Source: DAOUAM01 sp034433305
GTDB taxonomy: Bacteria; Chloroflexota; Dehalococcoidia; Lucifugimonadales; DAOUAM01
Assembly: GCA_034433305.1 (NCBI GenBank)
Contig: DAOUAM010000010.1
Location: forward strand, 1-25,013
Direction of reading: 5' to 3'
Length of the DNA: 25,013 nucleotides
The position numbers and the translations under genes are program-made. The notes under the pieces are model-generated. The model was not told the DNA's origin, did no database searches, and worked only from the letters and a program-made list of their open reading frames with translations. Position 1 is the stretch's first letter, and every line of letters begins with the position of its first letter. Positions 21,089 through 25,013 of the stretch are shown here, piece by piece.

Positions 21089-22285
21089 TCACCTGACAGC
21101 GCCGCAGTCCCTAAGCCGGGCAGCCTCGTCAGGGGTGAACCCGAAGGACGCCAGCACCTCGTCGGTGTGCTGCCCCAGGCCGGGCGCCGGCCGCCGGATG
21201 GCACCGGGCGTGCCGGACAGCTTGACGGGTATGCCGATGTTCCGGGTGCGCCCCGCCCTGGGGTGTTCCAGCTCCACCACCATATCCCTGGCCCTTACCT
21301 GCGGGTCCGAGTACACGTCCGACAGGTCGTAGATGGGGCCTGCGGGCACGCCTGCCTTCTCCAGCACCTCCAGCCAGTGGCCCGTGCTCCTGGTGGCGAA
21401 GACCGCCTCCAGGGCGGCGACAAGCTCCTGCAGGTGTGTGATGCGGTCGGCGCCGGTGGCGAAGCGCGGGTCTTCCAGCAGGTCGGGCCGGCCGATGGCC
21501 CGGCACAGGCGCTCCCAGTTGGCCTGGTTGGCAGCGCCGACGTTGATGTAGCCATCGCTGGTGGCGAAGGCCTGGTAGGGCGCCGACAGCCGGTGCGCCG
21601 AGCCCAGCGGGCCAGGCACCTGCCCCGTAGCGAAGAATATGGCCGACTCCCAGATGGTGTAGGCAATACCACCTTCCAGCAGCGACGTGTCCACCATCTG
21701 GCCCTGCCCGGTCTTGAGGCGGTGGACGTAGGCGCAGAGGATGCCACAGGCGGCGTACATGCCCGCGTTCAGGTCTGTGATGGGCACGCCCACCTTGATG
21801 GGCGACAGGCCGGGCATGCCGGTAACGCTCATGAGGCCGCTCATGCCCTGGGCCACCAGGTCGAAGCCGCCCCTGTCCCTGTAGGGGCCTGTGCTGCCGA
21901 AGCCGGAGATGGTGCAGTAGATGATGGCGGGGGCCAGCTCCCGTAGCTGCTGGTAGCCCAGGCCCAGGCGCTCCAGTGTGCCGGGGCGGAAGTTCTGCAC
22001 AAATACGTCGGCCTGGCGGGCCATGCGGCGCAGCGCCTCCACACCCTGCGGCGTCTTCAGGTCCACCACGATGCTGCGCTTGTTGCGGTTGATCATCAGG
22101 AAGGCCGCCGACTCCCCATGGATGAAGGGCGGCCCCATGCGCCGGGTGTCGTCGCCGCCATCGGGCTTCTCGACCTTGATGACGTCGGCGCCCATGTCGG
22201 CCAGCAGCATGGTGCAGAAGGGGCCAGCCATGACCTGGGTGCAGTCCAGCACGCGCATCCCTTCCAGTGGCAATCTCTCTGGCAT
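21089..22285 (-). CDS. CaiB/BaiF family CoA transferase (class III)
   Basis: Class III CoA transferases move CoA between carboxylic acids. The product is 398 residues, the family length. It opens PLEGMRVLDCTQVMAGPF, carries GADVIKVEKPDGGDDTRR, and has the catalytic Asp (D171, ITDLNAG) at the expected place. NRNKRSIVVDLKTPQG and GFDLVAQGMSGLMSVTG are further family marks. The start at 22285 is set by AGGAG 7 bases upstream. It follows the crotonase gene by 16 bases, so the two form an operon that probably activates and then hydrates or rearranges an acyl group. The substrate is unknown. Confidence 0.95.
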   Translation of the reverse strand: MPERLPLEGMRVLDCTQVMAGPFCTMLLADMGADVIKVEKPDGGDDTRRMGPPFIHGESAAFLMINRNKRSIVVDLKTPQGVEALRRMARQADVFVQNFRPGTLERLGLGYQQLRELAPAIIYCTISGFGSTGPYRDRGGFDLVAQGMSGLMSVTGMPGLSPIKVGVPITDLNAGMYAACGILCAYVHRLKTGQGQMVDTSLLEGGIAYTIWESAIFFATGQVPGPLGSAHRLSAPYQAFATSDGYINVGAANQANWERLCRAIGRPDLLEDPRFATGADRITHLQELVAALEAVFATRSTGHWLEVLEKAGVPAGPIYDLSDVYSDPQVRARDMVVELEHPRAGRTRNIGIPVKLSGTPGAIRRPAPGLGQHTDEVLASFGFTPDEAARLRDCGAVR

Positions 22286-22301
22286 CGCCGCGCTCCTGGG
22301 C

Positions 22302-23090
22302 CTACCTGCCTTTGAACTGCGGCGCGCGCCGCTCGATGAAGGCACGCCGGCCCTCGTGGAAGTCCTCGCTGTCGAAGTTGGTGAAGGGCAGGTGCTCCTC
22401 CTCAGGCGTCAGGCCGGCCAGGGAGGGATTGCGCAGCACCGTCCTGAGTATCTGCTTGTGGCGTCGCTGGGACAGGGGCGCCAGGGGCACCATCTCCTTT
22501 GCCAGCTTGTAGGTATGCTCCTTGACCTCGGCCAGCGGCACGACGGCGTTCACCAGCCCGATGCGCAGCGCCTCCTGGGCGTCCAGCAGCCTGCCGGTCA
22601 GCAGAATGTAGGAAGCGTTGCCGGGGCCGACCAGGTGCACCAGCCGCCGCATCTCCCGGTAGCCGACCAGAATGCCGAGTTTGGCGACGGGGATGCCGAA
22701 GCGGCTGTTGTCGGCGGCGATGCGGATGTCGGCAGCCAGGGACATCTCGCAGCCGCCGCCCACGCAGAAGCCCTTGATCATGCATATGGTGGGCCTGGAC
22801 ATGGCCTCGATGGCGTCCATGGCCCCATCGAAGGCCGCCGCGTACACCCTGGCCTTGGCCGAGTTGTCCCGGTACAGGTCAAAGTCCTTGATGTCCGCGC
22901 CGGCCGAGAAGGCCTCGTCGCCAGCGCCGGTGAACACGACTACCTTCACCGAGTCGTCGTGCTCCAGGTCAATGGCGATGCGCTGTAGCTCCAGCCAGCC
23001 GTGGTAGTTTATAGCATTGCGCTGGGCCGGGCGGTTGAAGGTGACCGTGGCTATGCCGTCCTGCCGCTCCAGCAGAATGTCCTCTCCCAT
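22302..23090 (-). CDS. Enoyl-CoA hydratase/isomerase (crotonase) family protein
   Basis: The product is 262 residues. Crotonase marks are the oxyanion regions AFSAGADIKDF (about 60-70) and GGGCEMSLAADIRIA (111-125). The first acid/base Glu is present (E115), but the place of the second Glu is Val135 (FGIPVAKLG), so a standard syn-hydratase is unlikely and an isomerase, dehydratase or hydrolase role is possible. GGGAG lies about 9 bases before the ATG at 23090. It pairs with the downstream CoA transferase, a pairing also seen in carnitine-type pathways (CaiB/CaiD). Confidence 0.92.
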   Translation of the reverse strand: MGEDILLERQDGIATVTFNRPAQRNAINYHGWLELQRIAIDLEHDDSVKVVVFTGAGDEAFSAGADIKDFDLYRDNSAKARVYAAAFDGAMDAIEAMSRPTICMIKGFCVGGGCEMSLAADIRIAADNSRFGIPVAKLGILVGYREMRRLVHLVGPGNASYILLTGRLLDAQEALRIGLVNAVVPLAEVKEHTYKLAKEMVPLAPLSQRRHKQILRTVLRNPSLAGLTPEEEHLPFTNFDSEDFHEGRRAFIERRAPQFKGR

Positions 23091-23214
23091 ATTACGCTTG
23101 CTCCCATGGATTACGGGCCTTGACCTTGCCTAATAGGGTATGGCCGAAGGCATGTTTTACCCCTTACCAGGGGACGTGATGCATATTGGCGCTGGCTGCA
23201 TTCGGGCAAAGCCA

Positions 23215-23345
23215 GCCCCCTCTCCTTCGACAAGCTCAGGACAGGTCTGGCTCTCCCCCAGAGGGGGCGAGGACCCTCCCTTCCCCCCGTGGGGGAAGGT
23301 CAGAATGGGGGCACGATAGCCCCTGCAGCGACAACCCTCCCATAT
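23215..23345. repeat. Composite GC-rich intergenic repeat
   Basis: This block between two minus-strand genes holds TTCGACAAGCTCAGGACAGG (23226-23245) followed by three tight hairpins: CCCCC/GGGGG around 23256-23267, CCTTCCCCC/GGGGGAAGG (23279-23287/23291-23299) and GGGGC/GCCCC (23308-23312/23319-23323). Variants of the first element recur at 24734-24781. It encodes no protein that I can see and looks like a dispersed repeat family. Confidence 0.6.
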
Positions 23346-23388
23346 GCATCATGGGTCTCGCCAGTGGGAGGCACTTTGGACACACCCT

Positions 23389-24567
23389 CTACGACGCCGA
23401 GTCCGGCAGCCAGCCCCAGGGCCGAGGGCCCCAGTCGGGCGAGAAGATCTCGCCGCTCTTGACGGTGAGGACGGGCACCAGCGCCTGGGAGCCGCGCAGC
23501 GAGTTGCCCTCGGTGTCATAGAAGACCCAGTCGCCGGTGACCTCCTGCAGCACTGAGATGTCGGCGGTGCGGCCCACGTCCAGGCTGCCCAGAGTGTCCT
23601 CCATGCCCAGCGCCCTGGCCGGGTTGGCCGTCGCCATTCTGATGACCTCCTCCAGGCTGAAGCCCAGGGCCAGGAAGCGGGACAGCATCTCGGTCATGCT
23701 GTGGACCGTTTGCAGCCGGCCGGGAATGGTCAGGTCGGTGCTGATGCTATCGGGCCGTATGCCCTGGTCCAGGATACGCCTGGCCACATCGAAGCTGAAG
23801 TTCTGGCGGCCGTGGGCCGTGTCCAGGAATACGCCGCGCTGCCTGGCCTCCAGCACCTCGGGCAGGACCTTGCCCTTCTCGTCCAGGACGCGGCCAGGGT
23901 TGCCCGTGAAGAAGTGAGTGATGATGTCTCCCGGCTCCATGAGGGGCAGCAACTGGCGAGTCAGGGTGGGTCCGCTGCCGGCGTTGCGGTCGCCGATGTG
24001 CACCATGAGGCGCACGCCGCCCTCCCGCGCGGCCTGCCTGGCCAGGCGCACCATCTCGATGCCCAGGGTCGGCACCGCCGGGCCGACGGCCCGCAGCTTC
24101 ACGCCCTGTATGAGCGGCCTGTGGGCGTGGATTACGCGAATGGCCTCCTCCAGGTCTATGTCCTCGCGCCTGGATATCTCAGGCTGGTAGTTCAGGCCGG
24201 CCCTGGCTATGTGCAGCATGCAGAAGATGCGCGTCCTGGCCTGGGGTACCACGTGGCGGGGGAAGCCGCCGAAAGTGTAGCACCCGGCGCTGCCGGCATC
24301 CACCAGCGTCGTCACGCCCGAGCGGACTCCCGCCAGGTCCGGGTTGACGCCGGTCTGGTTGACGCCTTCGTAGATGTGGCAGTGCAGGTCTATGAGGCCG
24401 GGGACTACCAGCTTGCCCGTCACGTCAATGACCCGCGACGCCTCCCTGGGGTTCAGGCGCGGCCCCACCTGGGAAATGGCGCCGTCCAGCACGGCCACGT
24501 CCAGCTTGCCCCGGACATGGCGGGCCGGGTCAATGACCTCTCCACCCTTCAGCAGCAGGTCGAACAT
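23389..24567 (-). CDS. Amidohydrolase/deacetylase family metallohydrolase
   Basis: The product is 392 residues, a TIM-barrel amidohydrolase. The metal site is complete: HxH at H62/H64 (DLHCHIY), K157 (VKLRAVG, likely carboxylated), H190 (MVHIGD), H218 (THFFTGN) and D278 (STDLT). It resembles the EF_0837-type deacetylase group more than dihydroorotase, which lacks the same PGLIDLHCHIYEGV context. It would cleave a small amide or acetyl group. AGGAGG is 8 bases before the ATG. It is flanked by repeats on both sides and is not clearly in an operon. The substrate is unknown. Confidence 0.9.
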   Translation of the reverse strand: MFDLLLKGGEVIDPARHVRGKLDVAVLDGAISQVGPRLNPREASRVIDVTGKLVVPGLIDLHCHIYEGVNQTGVNPDLAGVRSGVTTLVDAGSAGCYTFGGFPRHVVPQARTRIFCMLHIARAGLNYQPEISRREDIDLEEAIRVIHAHRPLIQGVKLRAVGPAVPTLGIEMVRLARQAAREGGVRLMVHIGDRNAGSGPTLTRQLLPLMEPGDIITHFFTGNPGRVLDEKGKVLPEVLEARQRGVFLDTAHGRQNFSFDVARRILDQGIRPDSISTDLTIPGRLQTVHSMTEMLSRFLALGFSLEEVIRMATANPARALGMEDTLGSLDVGRTADISVLQEVTGDWVFYDTEGNSLRGSQALVPVLTVKSGEIFSPDWGPRPWGWLPDSAS

Positions 24568-24889
24568 TCTTCACGCCTCCTGGTCATGCCTGGCCTGGGC
24601 AGCAGCCAGGTCGCGACCGATGTTATACCAGCGCTGCCACGTATGCAAGTACGAAAAGCGCCTGCGCCTGTTAGACCTCACCCCCTGGGTATAAGGGCAC
24701 AGCGTCGGCTGAGCTATGGCCCCCTATCAGGTCTTTCGGCAAGCTCAGGGCCTGTCCCTTCAGCACGCTCAGGACAGGCCCAAGCCTGCCGAGGGGACAG
24801 GACTCGTAGAGGAGGCAACGGGGGCGAGGGCCGGTAGCGCGTGCGAATACTGACGTGATAACATTCGACTCATACAAGGAGGTGCAAGA
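24568..24889. other. Divergent intergenic region with a repeat
   Basis: No gene is seen. The region holds a TGG-TATAAC element on the minus strand (TATAAC at 24622-24627) that could drive the amidohydrolase gene, the hairpin repeat at 24734-24792, and the AAGGAGGTG ribosome site of the next gene near 24876-24884. No clear plus-strand promoter stands out. Confidence 0.5.
24734..24792. repeat. Hairpin repeat related to the 23225 element
   Basis: Two copies of a CTTCGrCAaGCTCAGG-like unit lie here (24735-24750 and 24758-24773). GGGCCTGTCC (24748-24757) pairs perfectly with GGACAGGCCC (24772-24781), and outer TCGGCA/TGCCGA (24736-24741/24787-24792) lengthens the stem. Together with the copy at 23226-23245 this makes three related units in 1.6 kb. 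Confidence 0.65.
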
Positions 24890-25013
24890 ATGGCGACGAA
24901 AAGGCTGACAGGTGCAGAGATCGAGGAACTGAAACAGCTTGCCAGCGCCCACTTCTGGCCCCATGCCCGCCAGGCAGGGGACATGTCCGAGGAGACCGGC
25001 ATCAAGCTGGTCA
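24890..25013 (+). CDS. Start of a probable class III aminotransferase (partial)
   Basis: Only 41 codons are in the window; the frame is open at the right edge. It opens MATKRLTGAEIEELKQLA and contains HFWPHARQAGDMSEETGIKL, which resembles the N-terminus of class III (PLP-dependent) aminotransferases of the aspartate-aminotransferase-family type. The PLP-binding core is outside the window, so the call rests on the N-terminus alone. AAGGAGGTG lies 6 bases before the ATG. Confidence 0.5.
   Translation, partial: MATKRLTGAEIEELKQLASAHFWPHARQAGDMSEETGIKLV

Overview
The window is GC-rich, gene-dense bacterial chromosome with short intergenic gaps, many start/stop overlaps and no rRNA, tRNA, CRISPR or transposase that I can recognise. 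The gene mix suggests an uncultured Chloroflexota lineage, probably Dehalococcoidia or SAR202-like. The clues are a GNAT/ADP-forming acyl-CoA synthetase fusion, CaiB/BaiF CoA transferase, SMP-30 lactonase, DAO-type oxidase, desulforedoxin-like microproteins, and intergenic repeats built on a CAAGCTCAGGACAGG core. This assignment is inference from gene content and recalled family patterns, not from a marker-gene search.

Layout. 1-2140: a minus-strand housekeeping operon rsmD-coaD-coiled-coil protein, ending in an intrinsic terminator, with possibly structured non-coding DNA beyond it. 2118-5392: a plus-strand operon greA-lysS-DAO oxidase, whose promoter is followed almost at once by an intrinsic terminator inside the greA leader. 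5400-6700: a SnoaL-like gene and a convergent DUF2795 gene. 6713-9790: a two-gene catabolic unit (glycoside-hydrolase-like protein plus SMP-30 lactonase). 9918-13010: a tightly overlapped operon rlmD-like methyltransferase, maf, tatA/B, tatC. 13050-16734: lipA and a 911-residue GNAT/acyl-CoA synthetase fusion. 16731-17111: two tiny desulforedoxin-like genes behind a near-consensus promoter. 17301-18230: a VOC protein and a DUF423 membrane protein. 18263-21002: a secreted PQQ-type sugar dehydrogenase, an alpha/beta hydrolase and a small membrane protein. 21089-23090: CaiB/BaiF CoA transferase and a crotonase. 23389-24567: an amidohydrolase/deacetylase. 24890-end: the start of a probable class III aminotransferase. 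Composite GC-rich repeats flank the amidohydrolase gene.

How the genes fit together. Housekeeping functions (translation fidelity, lysyl-tRNA charging, CoA and lipoate synthesis, rRNA modification, Tat export) are mixed with an organoheterotrophic set: secreted sugar oxidation, lactone hydrolysis, CoA activation and hydration of small acids, amine and amide breakdown. The most interesting signals are regulatory or very small: the greA leader terminator, the nested inverted repeats between rsmD and greA, and the two 39- and 47-residue metal-ribbon genes with repeated AGACGCGTC boxes around their promoter. I did not find a clearly new multi-gene defence or mobile system.
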